Below are positions 1-10,900 of a DNA stretch of 64,000 nt, in pieces. A program made the position numbers and the translations under genes. Origin of the DNA: Hydractinia symbiolongicarpus (Eukaryota; Cnidaria; Hydrozoa; Anthoathecata; Hydractiniidae). How positions within the stretch are numbered: the first letter of the stretch is position 1; each line of letters starts with the position of its first letter. The DNA lies in the NCBI RefSeq assembly GCF_029227915.1, contig NC_079877.1, positions 35,429,851 through 35,493,850 on the forward strand. Reading direction: 5' to 3'. The notes under the pieces are model-generated. The model searched no databases, had not been told where the DNA came from, and saw only the letters and a program-made list of their open reading frames with translations.

Positions 1-3000
1 TGAGTTTACTCCCTGGGTACTTTCTTTGTATACTTTTGACTATATGGGCCAAGCCCGGGATTTACGGGAAATCGCGGGTTTTCGTTTGCCGGCGATTAAA
101 CTTCTTTTATTCAGCGTCCCATCAAATATGAAAATATTTTTGAAAACTACAAGTCTCATGCGTTTAGTGGTAAAAAAATAATATAAAAAATCCTTCGGGA
201 AATGAATTTACTCCCTGGTTACTTTCTTTGTATACATTCGACTATACGGGCCAAGCCCCGGATTTACGGGAAATCGCGGGATTTCGTTTGCCGGCGATTA
301 AACCTCTTTCATTAAGCGTCTCATCAAAAATGAAAACATTTTTGAAAACTACAAGTCTCATGCGTTTTAGTGGTGAAAAAATAATTTAAAAAATCGTTCG
401 GGAAATGAGTTTACTCCCTGGGTACTTTCTTTGTATACTTTTGCCTATACAGGCCGAGTCCAGGATTTACGGGAAATCGCGGATTTTCGTTTGCCGGCGA
501 TTAAACTTCTTTTATTCAGCGTCCCATCAAAAATGAAAACATTTTTGAAAACTACAAGTCTCATGCGTTGTAGTGGTAAAAAAATAATATAAAAAATCCT
601 TCGGAAAATGAGTTTACTCCCTGGGTACTTTCTTTGTATACTTTTGACTATACAGGCCGAGTCCGGGGTTTACGGGAAATGGCGGGTTTTCGTTTTCCGG
701 CGATTAAACTTCTTTTATTCAGCGTCTCATCAAAAATGAAAACATTTTTGAAAACTACAAGTCTCATGCGTTTTAGTGTTGAAAAAATAATTTAAAAAAT
801 CGTTCTGGAAATGAGTTTACTCACAAGGTACTTTCTTTGTATACATTCGACTATACGGGCCAAGTCCCGGATTTACGGGAAATCGCGGGATTTCGTTTGC
901 CGGCGATTAAACCTCTTTCATTAAGCGTCTCATCAAAAATGAAAACATTCTTGAAAACTACAAGTCTCATGCGTTGTAGTGGTGAAAAAATAATTTAAAA
1001 AATCGTTCGGAAAATGAGTTTACTCCCTGGGTACTTTCTTTGTATACTTTTGACTATACGGGCCGAGTCCGGCGTTTACGGGAAATAGCGGGTTTTCGTT
1101 TGACGGCGATTAAACTTCTTTTATTCAGCGTCTCATCAAAAATGATAACATTTCTGAAAACTACAAGTCTCCTGCGTTTTAGTGGTGAAAAGATAATTTA
1201 AAAAATCGTTTTGGAAATGAGTTTACTCACAGGGTACTTTCTTTGTATACATTCGACTATACAGGCCAAGCCCGGGATTTTTGCGGGAAATCGCGGGTTT
1301 TCGTTTGCCAGCGATTAAACCACTTTCCTTAAGCGTCTCATCAAAAATGAAAACATTTTTAAAAACTACAAGTCACATGCGTTTTAGTGGTGAAGAAAAA
1401 ATTTAAAAAATCGTTCGGGAAATGAGTTTACTTCCTGGTTACTTTCTTTGTATACATTCGACTATACGGGCCAAGCCCCGGATTTACGGGAAATCGCGGG
1501 ATTTCGTTTGCCGGCGATTAAACCTCTTTCATTAAGCGTCTCATCAAAAATGAAAACATTTTTGAAAACTACAAGTCTCATGCGTTTTAGTGGTGAAAAA
1601 ATAATTTAAAAAATCGTTCGGGAAATGAGTTTACTCCCTGGGTACTTTCTTTGTATACTTTTGCCTATACGGGCCGAGTCCAGGATTTACGGGAAATCGC
1701 GGATTTTCGTTTGCCGGCGATTAAACTTCTTTTATTCAGCGTCCCATCAAAAATGAAAACATTTTTGAAAACTACAAGTCTTATGCGTTTAGTGGTAAAA
1801 AAATAATATAAAAAATCGTTCGGGAAATGAGTTTACTCCCTGGGTACTTTCTTTGTATACTTTTGACTATACGGGCCGAGTCCGGGATTTACGGGAAATC
1901 GCAGGTTTTCGTTTGCCGGCGATTAAACTTCTTTTATTCAGCGTCTCATCAAAAATGAAAACATTTTTGAAAACTACAAGTCTCATGCGTTGTAGTGGTA
2001 AAAAAATAATTTAAAAAATCGTTCGGAAAATGAGTTTACTCCCTGGGTACTTTCTTTGTATACTTTTGACTATATGGGCCAAGCCCGGGATTTACGGGAA
2101 ATCGCGGGTTTTCGTTTGCCGGCGATTAAACTTCTTTTATTCAGCGTCCCATCAAATATGAAAATATTTTTGAAAACTACAAGTCTCATGCGTTTAGTGG
2201 TAAAAAAATAATATAAAAAATCCTTCGGGAAATGAGTTTACTCACAAGGTACTTTCTTTGTATACATTCGACTATACGGGCCAAGCCCCGGATTTACGGG
2301 AAATCGCGGGATTTCGTTTTCCGGCGATTAAACCTCTTTCATCAAGCGTCTCATCAAAAATGAAAACATTTTTGAAAAATACAAGTCTCATGCGTTTTAG
2401 TGTTGAAAAAATAATTTAAAAAATCGTTCTGGAAATGAGTTTACTTACAAGGTACTTTCTTTGTATACATTCGACTATACGGGCCAAGTCCCGGATTTAC
2501 GGGAAATCGCGGGATTTCGTTTGCCGGCGATTAAACCTCTTTCATTAAGCGTCTCATCAAAAATGAAAACATTCTTGAAAACTACAAGTCTTATGAGTTT
2601 TAGTGGTGAAAAAAAAATTTAAAAAATCGTTCGGGAAATGAGTTTACTGCCTGGGTACTTTCTTTGTATACATTCGACTATACGGGCCAAGCCCGGGATT
2701 TACGGGAAATCAGGGGATTTCGTTTGCCGGCGATTAAACCTCTTTCATTAAGCGTCTCATCAAAAATGAAAACATTTTTGAAAACTACAAGTCTCATGCG
2801 TTGTAGTGGTGAAAAAATAATTTAAAAAATCGTTCGGGAAATGAGTTTACTCCCTGGGTACTTTCTTTGTATACTTTTGCCTATACGGGCCGAGTCCAGG
2901 ATTTACGGGAAATCGCGGATTTTTGTTTGCCGGCCATTAAACTTCTTTTATTCAGCGTCCCATCAAATATGAAAACATTTTTGAAAACTACAAGTCTTAT

Positions 3001-3456
3001 GCGTTTAATGGTAAAAAAATAATATAAAAAATCGTTCGGGAAATGAGTTTACTCCCTGGGTACTTTCTTTGTATACTTTTGACTATACGGGCCGAGTCCG
3101 GGGTTTACGGGAAATAGCGGGTTTTCCTTTGCCGGCGATTAAACTTCTTTTATTCAGCGTCTCATCAAAAATGAAAACATTTTTGAAAACTATAAGTCTC
3201 ATGGGTTTTAGTATTGAAAAAATAATTTAAAAAATCGTTCTGGAAATGAGTTTACTCACAAGGTACTTTCTTTGTATACATTCGACTATACGGGCCAAGC
3301 CCCGGATTTACGGGAAATCGCGGGATTTCGTTTTCCGGCGATTAAACCTCTTTCATCAAGCGTCTCATCAAAAATGAAAACATTTTTGAAAACTACAAGT
3401 CTTATGCGTTTTAGTGGTGAAAAAAAAATTTAAAAAATCGTTCGGGAAATGAGTTT
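1..3456. repeat. 203-bp satellite array, left heterogeneous segment
   Basis: About 17 head-to-tail monomers. Landmark 'tgagtttact' (or 'tgaatttact') starts fall at 1, 203, 406, 609 and 812, a period of 202-203 bp. Each monomer has a GC-rich, CpG-dense first half (blocks such as 'gtatac', 'gccgagtccggg', 'tttgccggcgattaaac') and an AT-rich second half ending in A/T runs before 'cgttcgggaaa'. Neighbouring monomers differ by many substitutions and belong to mixed types, some with 'cattcgac...ccaagcc', others with 'cttttgac...ccgagtcc'. Local order is only partly repeated: the monomers at 203 and 406 recur 1220 bp later (1423, 1626), and the monomer at 1 recurs at 2031. No genes are seen. Short open frames here are satellite translations. 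Confidence 0.97.
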
Positions 3457-3477
3457 TTATTTATTTATTTATTTATT
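3457..3477 (-). repeat. (TTTA)n tail of the non-LTR element
   Basis: About five tandem TTAT/TTTA units on the plus strand (TAAA/AAAT on the element strand) lie exactly where the element meets the satellite. Simple-repeat 3' tails rather than pure poly(A) are common in CR1- and RTE-type elements. The tail fixes the element's orientation, with its 3' end at the lower coordinate. Confidence 0.85.
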
Positions 3478-3631
3478 CCTTCTTTAAATTCGATATACAA
3501 TATACAATAAAACATGCTAGATACATTAATTAAAAATAAAAAAAAATAGTTAGCCTTGGGCTAATTAAAATCGACTGTCCTAAAATAAAGTTTTTAAAAA
3601 AATAGGAGATTTATATTATAATAATAAGAAG
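3478..3631 (-). other. 3' untranslated region of the non-LTR element
   Basis: AT-rich stretch between the reverse transcriptase stop codon (3632-3634) and the simple-repeat tail. It has no satellite similarity and no open frame of note. In LINEs this region is commonly what the reverse transcriptase recognises at the start of target-primed reverse transcription. A small hairpin lies inside it at 3550-3564. Confidence 0.75.
3550..3564 (-). other. Small hairpin in the element's 3' UTR
   Basis: A perfect 6-bp inverted repeat, TTAGCC / GGCTAA on the plus strand, is separated by 3 bases. It is one of few GC-containing spots in an otherwise A/T-rich 3' UTR. Hairpins near the 3' end of some LINE RNAs are bound by their reverse transcriptase. 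Whether this one is functional is inference. Confidence 0.4.
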
Positions 3632-4753
3632 CTAATTCGTATATCCTACGTTACAAATATATGTGGCACAGAGACGACAACTGCACTGAATAAACGGAAT
3701 GGTGTTTAGCCCGTGATGGAATAAAGACAACGAAGGGGCATTTCGGACAGAGTTTGGAAGCTTCTCCCATAATTTAGAAGCAATATAAGATACGCTTAAT
3801 AGACCATGCTTTGTGGTGCGAGTTCTGCACCTTTCAAGAGAACTTGATGCACGGAAACTATATGCTGTGTTTTTGAATACAAAAACATCATTCATGTAGG
3901 ATGGATTCTGTTTCATTTTTGTCTTAAAAACCTCCTTTAACAATTTTCGGCAGAACTTTTCATGAATACTGATTCTGCATTCATTTTCAATTCTGTCGCA
4001 TAAAAGTCTATTTGCTCTACTATGAATGCTATTAACTTTATGTAGTAGATTTCTACTTGAAAATCCCCATATAAGAGGGCAGTAATTAAATATGCTAGAA
4101 ATAAATGAATTAGCAATAACATTTCGCTTATAATTAGACATATATGGTGATATACGTTTTAGGGCATTGATCTTGGCATTTGCCTTCTTACATAATGGAA
4201 GAACATGTTGCCGGAAAGAAAGCTGATTGTCCAGAATTATACCCAACAAATTTACGTATGGAGACTCTTGTAATATATTATTTTTCAAATTTAAAGTAAC
4301 AAAGTTTTCGTTTTTTGATTTTCCCAGAATGAGCAGTTTGCACTTCTCAGAATTTAACTGAAGCCCATTATTGGAAAACCATGTGCTAACAGTTGAAAAA
4401 GCACTTTCTAAACATAACTTTATCTCCTCAAATTGTTTTCCATATGTATAAAGTGTATTGTCATCTGCGTAATTACAAATTTTAACATCAGCTCTATCAT
4501 TAAAAATAAACATTAAATCATTTATATAAATATTGAATAAAAGTGGACCCAGAATCGAACCTTGTGGGACACCACTAATAATTTCTTTCCACAAGCTGAA
4601 ATAGCCATCAATTCCGACTCTTTGGAACCGATTGGTGAGATAACTCCTTAAAAGACCTAAAGCACTTTTTGAGAAACCATATGCATGTAGTTTCGCTATT
4701 AACAGATTATGATCCACACAATCAAATGCTTTACTCAAATCCATCAATAGCGC
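3632..4753 (-). CDS. Partial reverse transcriptase (C-terminal 373 aa) of a non-LTR retrotransposon
   Basis: RNA-dependent DNA polymerase that would copy the element's RNA at a nicked chromosomal target. Numbering from the first element-derived codon (4753-4751): motif A 'DLSKAFDCVDH' at about residues 5-15 supplies one catalytic Asp. 'GVPQGSILGP' at 61-70 is the motif B region. 'YADD' at 95-98 (bases 4460-4471) is the catalytic motif C. Thumb and C-terminal regions follow, with 'SIHEKFCRKLL' and 'LWEKLPNSVRN' resembling the conserved tail of CR1/Jockey-type proteins. The fingers motifs before motif A, the apurinic-type endonuclease and any start codon are missing. Upstream the frame stays open for 14 codons into antisense satellite (to an ATG at 4795), so a computed start there is an accident of the junction. 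The reading frame has no stop or frameshift over 1.1 kb, suggesting a fairly recent insertion. As it stands the copy cannot be autonomous. Confidence 0.9.
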   Translation of the reverse strand, partial: ALLMDLSKAFDCVDHNLLIAKLHAYGFSKSALGLLRSYLTNRFQRVGIDGYFSLWKEIISGVPQGSILGPLLFNIYINDLMFIFNDRADVKICNYADDNTLYTYGKQFEEIKLCLESAFSTVSTWFSNNGLQLNSEKCKLLILGKSKNENFVTLNLKNNILQESPYVNLLGIILDNQLSFRQHVLPLCKKANAKINALKRISPYMSNYKRNVIANSFISSIFNYCPLIWGFSSRNLLHKVNSIHSRANRLLCDRIENECRISIHEKFCRKLLKEVFKTKMKQNPSYMNDVFVFKNTAYSFRASSSLERCRTRTTKHGLLSVSYIASKLWEKLPNSVRNAPSLSLFHHGLNTIPFIQCSCRLCATYICNVGYTN

Positions 4754-5147
4754 CCCTGGGTACTTTCTTTGTATACATTCGACTATACGGGCCAAGCCCG
4801 GGATTTACGGGAAATCAGGGGATTTCGTTTGCCAGCGATTAAACCTCTTTCATTAAGCGTCTCATCAAAAATAAAAACATTTTTAAAAGCTACAAGTCTC
4901 ATGCGTTTTAGTGGTGAAAAAATAATTTAAAAAATCGTTCGGGAAAGGGGTTTACTCCCTGGGTACTTTTTTGTATAATTTTGCCTATATGGGCCGAGTC
5001 CAGGACTTACGGGAAATCGCGGATTTTCGTTTGCCGGCCATTAAACTTCTTTTATTCAGCGTCCCATCAAATATGAAAACATTTTTGAAAACTACAAGTC
5101 TTATGCGTTTAATGGTAAAAAAATAATATAAAAAATCGTTCGGGAAA

Positions 5148-5326
5148 TGAGTTTACTCCCTGGGTACTTTCTTTGTATACTTTTGACTATACGGGCCGAG
5201 TCCGGGGTTTACGGGAAATGGCGGGTTTTTCTTTGCCGGCGATTAAACTTCTTTTATTCAGCGTCTCATCAAAAATGAAAACATTTTTGAAAACTACAAG
5301 TCTCATGCGTTTTAGTGGTCGGGAAA
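5148..5326. repeat. Short (179-bp) monomer variant with 24-bp deletion
   Basis: The distance between successive 'tgagtttact' starts is 179 bp (5148 to 5327) instead of 203. The A/T run between 'agtggt' and 'cgggaaatg' is absent, so the two are fused. The same join occurs at about 7120, 7703, 8489 and 13534, always after a 'tttcctttgccgg' monomer and before a 'tactgcctggg' monomer. All five copies therefore descend from one deletion event. Confidence 0.88.
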
Positions 5327-6741
5327 TGAGTTTACTGCCTGGGTACTTTCTTTGTATACATTCGACTATACGGGCGAAGCCCGGGATTTACGGGAAATCA
5401 GGGGATTTCGTTTGCCGGCGATTAAACCTCTTTCATTAAGCGTCTCATCAAAAATGAAAACATTTTTGAAAACTACAAGTCTCATGCGTTGTAGTGGTGA
5501 AAAAATAATTTAAAAAATCGTTCGGAAAATGAGTTTACTCCCTGGGTGTTTTCTTTGTATACTTTTGACTATTTGGGCCGAGTCCGGCGTTTACGGGTAA
5601 TGGCGGGTTTTCGTTTGACGGCGATTAAACTTCTTTTATTCAACGTCTGATCAAAAATGATAACATTTCTGAAAACTACAAGTCTCCTGCGTTTTAGTGG
5701 TGAAAAGATAATTTAAAAAATCGTTCGGGAAATGAGTTTACTGCCTGGGTACTTTCTTTGTATACATTCGACTATACGGGCCAAGCCCGGGATTTACGGG
5801 AAATCAGGGGATTTAGTTTGCCGGCTATTAAACCTCTTTCATTAAGCGTCTCATCAAAAATGAAAACATTTTAGAAAACTACAAGTCTCATGCGTTGTAG
5901 TGGTGAAAAAATAATTTAAAAAATCGTTCGGAAAATGAGTTAACTCCCTGGTTACTTTCTTTGTATACATTCGACTATACGGGCCAAGCCCCGGATTTAC
6001 GGGAAATCGCGGGATTTCGTTTGCTGGCGATTAAACCTCCTTCAATAAGCGTCTCATCAAAAGTAAAAACATTTTTAAAAGCTACAAGTCTCATGCGTTT
6101 TAGTGGTGAAAAAATAATATAAAAAATCGTTCGGGAAATGAGTTTACTCCCTGGGTACTTTTTTGTATACTTTTGCCTATACGGGCCGAGTCCAGGATTT
6201 ACGGGAAATCGCGGATTTTCGTTTGCCGGCCATTAAACTTCTTTTATTCAGCGTCCCATCAAATATGAAAACATTTTTGAAAACTACAAGTCTTATGCGT
6301 TTTAGTGGTGAAAAAAAAAGTTTAAAAAATCGTTCGGGAAATGAGTTTACTGCCTGGGTACTTTCTTTGTATACATTCGACTATACGGGCCAAGCCTGGG
6401 ATTTACGGGAAATCAGGGGATTTCGTTTGCCGGCGATTAAACCTCTTTCATTAAGCGTCTCATCAAAAATGAAAACATTTTTAAAAACTACAAGTCTCAT
6501 GCGTTGTAGTGGTGAAAAAATAATTTAAAAAATCGTTCGGAAAATGAGTTTACTCCCTGGTTACTTTCTTTGTATACAATCGACTATACGGGCCAAGCCC
6601 CGGATTTACGGGAAATCGCGGGATTTCGTTTGCCGGCGATTAAACCTCCTTCATTAAGCGTCTCATCAAAAATAAAAACATTTTTAAAAGCTACAAGTCT
6701 CATGCGTTTTAGTGGTGAAAAAATAATTTAAAAAATCGTTC

Positions 6742-7907
6742 GGGAAAGGGGTTTACTCCCTGGGTACTTTTTTGTATACTTTTGCCTATACGGGCCGGGT
6801 CCAGGATTTACGGGAAATCGCGGATTTTCGTTTGCCGGCCATTAAACTTCTTTTATTCAGCGTCCCATCAAATATGAAAACATTTTTGAAAACTACAAGT
6901 CTTATGCGTTTAATGGTAAAAAAATAATATAAAAAATCGTTCGGGAAATGAGTTTACTCCCTGGGTACTTTCTTTGTATACTTTTGACTATACGGGCCGA
7001 GTCCGGGGTTTACGGGAAATGGCGGGTTTTCCTTTGCCGGCGATTAAACTTCTTTTATTCAGCGTCTCATCAAAAATGAAAACATTTTTGAAAACTACAA
7101 GTCTCATGCGTTTTAGTGGTCGGGAAATGAGTTTACTGCCTGGGTACTTTCTTTGTATACATTCGACTATACGGGCCAAGCCCGGGATTTACGGGAAATC
7201 AGGGGATTTCGTTTGCCGGCGATTAAACCTCTTTCATTAAGTGTCTCATCAAAAATGAAAACATTTTAGAAAACTACAAGTCTCATGCGTTGTAGTGGTG
7301 AAAAAATAATTTAAAAAATCGTTCGGGAAAGGGGTTTACTCCCTGGGTACTTTTTTGTATACTTTTGCCTATACGGGCCGGGTCCAGGATTTACGGGAAA
7401 TCGCGGATTTTCGTTTGCCGGCCATTAAACTTCTCTTATTCAGCGTCCCATCAAATATGAAAACATTTTTGAAAACTACAAGTCTTATGCGTTTAATGGT
7501 AAAAAAATAATATAAAAAATCGTTCGGGAAATGAGTTTACTCCCTGGATACTTTCTTTGTATACTTTTGACTATACGGGCCGAGTCCGGGGTTTACGGGA
7601 AATGGCGGGTTTTCCTTTGCCGGCGATTAAACTTCTTTTATTCAGCGTCTCATCAAAAATGAAAACATTTTTGAAAACTACAAGTCTCATGCGTTTTAGT
7701 GGTCGGGAAATGAGTTTACTGCCTGGGTACTTTCTTTGTATACATTCGACTATACGGGCCAAGCCCGGGATTTACGGGAAATCAGGGGATTTCGTTTGCC
7801 GGCGATTAAACCTCTTTCATTAAGCGTCTCATCAAAAATGAAAACATTTTAGAAAACTACAAGTCTCATGCGTTGTAGTGGTGAAAAAATAATTTAAAAA
7901 ATCGTTC
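6742..7907. repeat. 583-bp trimer higher-order repeat, two tandem copies
   Basis: Two adjacent copies of a three-monomer unit begin at the diagnostic 'gggaaagggg' (6742 and 7325, 583 bp apart). Each contains one full-length monomer, one monomer shortened by 24 bp, and one with 'aaatcaggggatttcg'. A related copy lies 1801 bp upstream: 'gggaaagggg' at 4941, and its short-monomer junction near 5319. The 583-bp length equals three monomers minus the 24-bp deletion and small indels. Confidence 0.8.
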
Positions 7908-10900
7908 GGAAAATGAGTTTACTCCCTGGTTACTTTCTTTGTGTACATTCGACTACACGGGCCAAGCCCCGGATTTACGGGAAATCGCGGGATTTCGTTT
8001 GCTGGCGATTAAACCTCCTTCATTAAGCGTCTCATCAAAAATAAAAACATTTTTAAAAGCTACAAGTCTCATGCGTTTTAGTGGTGAAAAAATAATTTAA
8101 AAAATCGTTCGGGAAATGAGTTTACTCCCTGGGTACTTTTTTGTATACTTTTGCCTATACGGGCCGAGTCCAGGATTTACGGGAAATCGCGGATTTTCGT
8201 TTGCCGGCCATTAAACTTCTTTTATTCAGCGTCCAATCATATATGAAAACATTTTTGAAAACTACAAGTCTTATGCGTTTAATGGTAAAAAAATAATATA
8301 AAAAATCGTTCGGGAAATGAGTTTACCCCCTGGGTACTTTCTTTGTATACTTTTGACTATACGGGCCGAGTCCGGGGTTTACGGGAAATGGCGGGTTTTC
8401 CTTTGCCGGCGATTAAACTTCTTTTATTCAGCGTCTCATCAAAAATGAAAACATTTTTGAAAACTACAAGTCTCATGCGTTGTAGTGGTCGGGAAATGAG
8501 TTTACTGCCTGGGTAATTTCTTTGTACACATTCGACTATACGGGCCAAGCCCGGGATTTACGGGAAATCAGGGGATTTCGTTTGTTGGCGATTAAACCTC
8601 TTTCATTAAGCGTCTCATCAAAAATGAAAACATTTTTGAAAACTACAAGTCTCATGCGTTGTAGTGGTGAAAAAATAATTTAAAAAATCGTTCGGAAAAT
8701 GAGTTTACTCCCTGGGTGTTTTATTTGTATACTTTTGACTATTTGGGCCGAGTCCGGCGTTTACGGGTAATGGCGGGTTTTCGTTTGACGGCGATTAAAC
8801 CACTTTCATTAAGCGTCCCATCAAATATGAAAATATTTTTAAAAACTACAAGTCTCATGCGTTTAGTGGTAAAAAAATAATATAAAAAATCCTTCGGGAA
8901 ATGAGTTTACTCCCTGGGTACTTTCTTTGTATACTTTTGCCTATACGGGCCGAGTCCAGGATTTACGGGAAATATCGGATTTTCGTTTGCCGGCGATTAA
9001 ACTTCTTTTATTCAGCTTCCCATCAAATATGAAAACATTTTTGAAAACTACAAGTCTTATGCGCTTAGTGATAAAAAAATAATATAAAAAATCGTTCGGG
9101 AAATGAGTTTACTCCCTGGGTACTTTATTTGTATACTTTTGACTATACGGGCCGAATCCGGGGTTTACGGGAAATCGCGGGTTTTCCTTTGCCGGCGATT
9201 AAACTTCTTTTATTCAGCGTCTCATCAAAAATGAAAACATTTCTGAAAACTACAAGTCTCCTGCGTTTTAGTGGTGAAAAAATAATTTAAAAATTCGTTC
9301 GGGAAATGAGTTTACTCACTGGGTACTTTCCTTGTATACTTTTGACTATACGGGCCGAGTCCGGGATTTACGGGAAATCGCAGGTTTTTGTTTGCCGGCG
9401 ATTAAACCACTTTCATTACACGTCTCATCAAAAATGAAAACATTTCTGAAAACTACAAGTCTCATGCATTTTAGTGGTGAAAAAATAATTTAAAATATCG
9501 CTCGGGAATTGAATTTACTCACAGGGTACTTTCTTTGTATACATTCGACTATACAGGTCAAGCCCGGGTTTTTGCGGGAAATCGCGGCTTTTCGTTTGCC
9601 AGCGATTAAACCACTTTCATTAAGCGTCTCATCAAAAATGAAAACATTTCTGAAAACTACATGTCTGATGCGTTTTAGTGGTGAAAAAATAGTTTAAAAA
9701 ATCGTTCGGAAAATGAGTTTACTCCCTGGGTACTTTCTTTGTATACTTTTGACTATATGGGCCAAGCCCGGGATTTACGGGAAATCGCGGGTTTTCGTTT
9801 GCCGGCGATTAAACTTCTTTTATTCAGCGTCTCATCAAAAATGAAAACATTTTTCAAAACTACAAGTCTCATTCGTTTTAGTGGTGAAAAAAAAATTTAA
9901 AAAATCGTTCGGGAAATGAGTTTACTCCCTGGGTACTTTCTTTGTATACATTCGACTATACGGACCAAGCCCCGGATTTACGGGAAATCGCGGGATTTCG
10001 TTTGCCGGCGATTAAACTTCTTTCATTACGCGTCTCATCAAAAATGAAAACATTTCTGAAAACTACAAATCTCATGCGTTTTAGTGGTGAAAAAATAATT
10101 TAAAAAATCGTTCGGGAAATGAGTTTACTCCCTGGGTACTTTCTTTGTACACTTTTGACTATACGGGCCGAGTCCGGGATTTACGGGAAATCGCGGATTT
10201 TCGTTTGCCGGCGATTAAACTTCTTTTATTCAGCGTCCCATCAAATATGAAAATATTTTTGAAAACTACAAGTCTCGTGCGTTTAGTGGTAAAAAAATAA
10301 TATAAAAAATCCTTCGGGAAATGAGTTTACTCCCTGGGTACTTTTTTTGTATACTTTTGCCTATACAGGCCAAGCCCGGGTTTTGCGGGAAATCGCGGCT
10401 TTTCGTTTGCCAGCGATTAAACCACGTTCATTAAGCGTCTCATCAAAAATGAAAACATTTCTGAAAACTACAAGTCTGATGCGTTTTAGTGGTGAAAAAA
10501 TAGTTTAAAAAATCGTTCGGAAAATGAGTTTACTCCCTGGGTACTTTCTTTGTATACTTTTGACTATATGGGCCAAGCCCGGGATTAACGGGAAATCGCG
10601 GGTTTTCGTTTGCCGGCGATTAAATTTCTTTTATTCAGCGTCTCATCAAAAATGAAAACATTTTTAAAAACTACAAGTCTCATGCGTTTTAGTGGTGAAA
10701 AAATAATTTAAAAAATCGTTCTGGAAATGAGTTTACTCACAGGGTACTCTCTTTGTATACATTCGACTATACGGGCCAAGCCCGGGATTTACGGGAAATC
10801 GCGGGTTTTCGTTTGCCGGCGATTAAACCTCTTTCATTAAGCGTCTCCTCAAAAATGAAAACATTTTTTAAAACTACAAGTCTCATTCGTTTTAGTGGTG

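Larger units (their letters stand above)
3457..4754 (-). mobile_element. 5'-truncated non-LTR (LINE-type) retrotransposon, CR1/Jockey-superfamily-like
   Basis: This is the only non-satellite DNA in the window, about 1298 bp, inserted antisense to the satellite landmark orientation. It holds, in element order (minus strand), an open reverse transcriptase segment, a short 3' untranslated region and a simple (TTTA)n-type tail next to satellite. The 5' end is cut off inside the reverse transcriptase, as is typical of incomplete target-primed reverse transcription. No endonuclease domain, ORF1, LTR or terminal inverted repeat is present. The left flank stops at 'gagttt' (to 3456) and the right flank resumes at 'cctgggtac' (from 4755). 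A normal monomer has four bases (actc or actg) between these, so about 4 bp of target appear lost and I see no target-site duplication. A clade assignment finer than CR1/Jockey-like would need a phylogeny. Confidence 0.93.

Noticed and set aside
550-610. tRNA-like pol III promoter ('ttttagtggtgaaa' as A box, 'cgttcggg' as B box), suggesting a tRNA-derived satellite
   Set aside because: The similarity is limited to a few bases, the spacing (about 27 nt) is short, the B box lacks its conserved final C residues, and no acceptor or anticodon arm can be folded.
3937-4122. 61-codon minus-strand frame inside the retrotransposon
   Set aside because: It lies in another frame of the reverse transcriptase region and has no recognisable domain. 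It is a shadow.
3400-4800. LTR retrotransposon, endogenous virus or DNA transposon as the source of the insertion
   Set aside because: There are no long terminal repeats, no terminal inverted repeats, and no integrase, protease or gag. The reverse transcriptase motifs, 5' truncation and simple 3' tail fit a non-LTR element.
4780-4805. CENP-B box-like motif in 'attcgactatacgggc'
   Set aside because: The vertebrate box needs TTCG, seven bases with a fixed A, then CGGG. Here TTCG and CGGG are six bases apart, and the monomers with 'cttttgac' lack TTCG altogether. 'ttacgggaaatcgcgggt' also fails, in both spacing and the first core. I treat it as coincidence.
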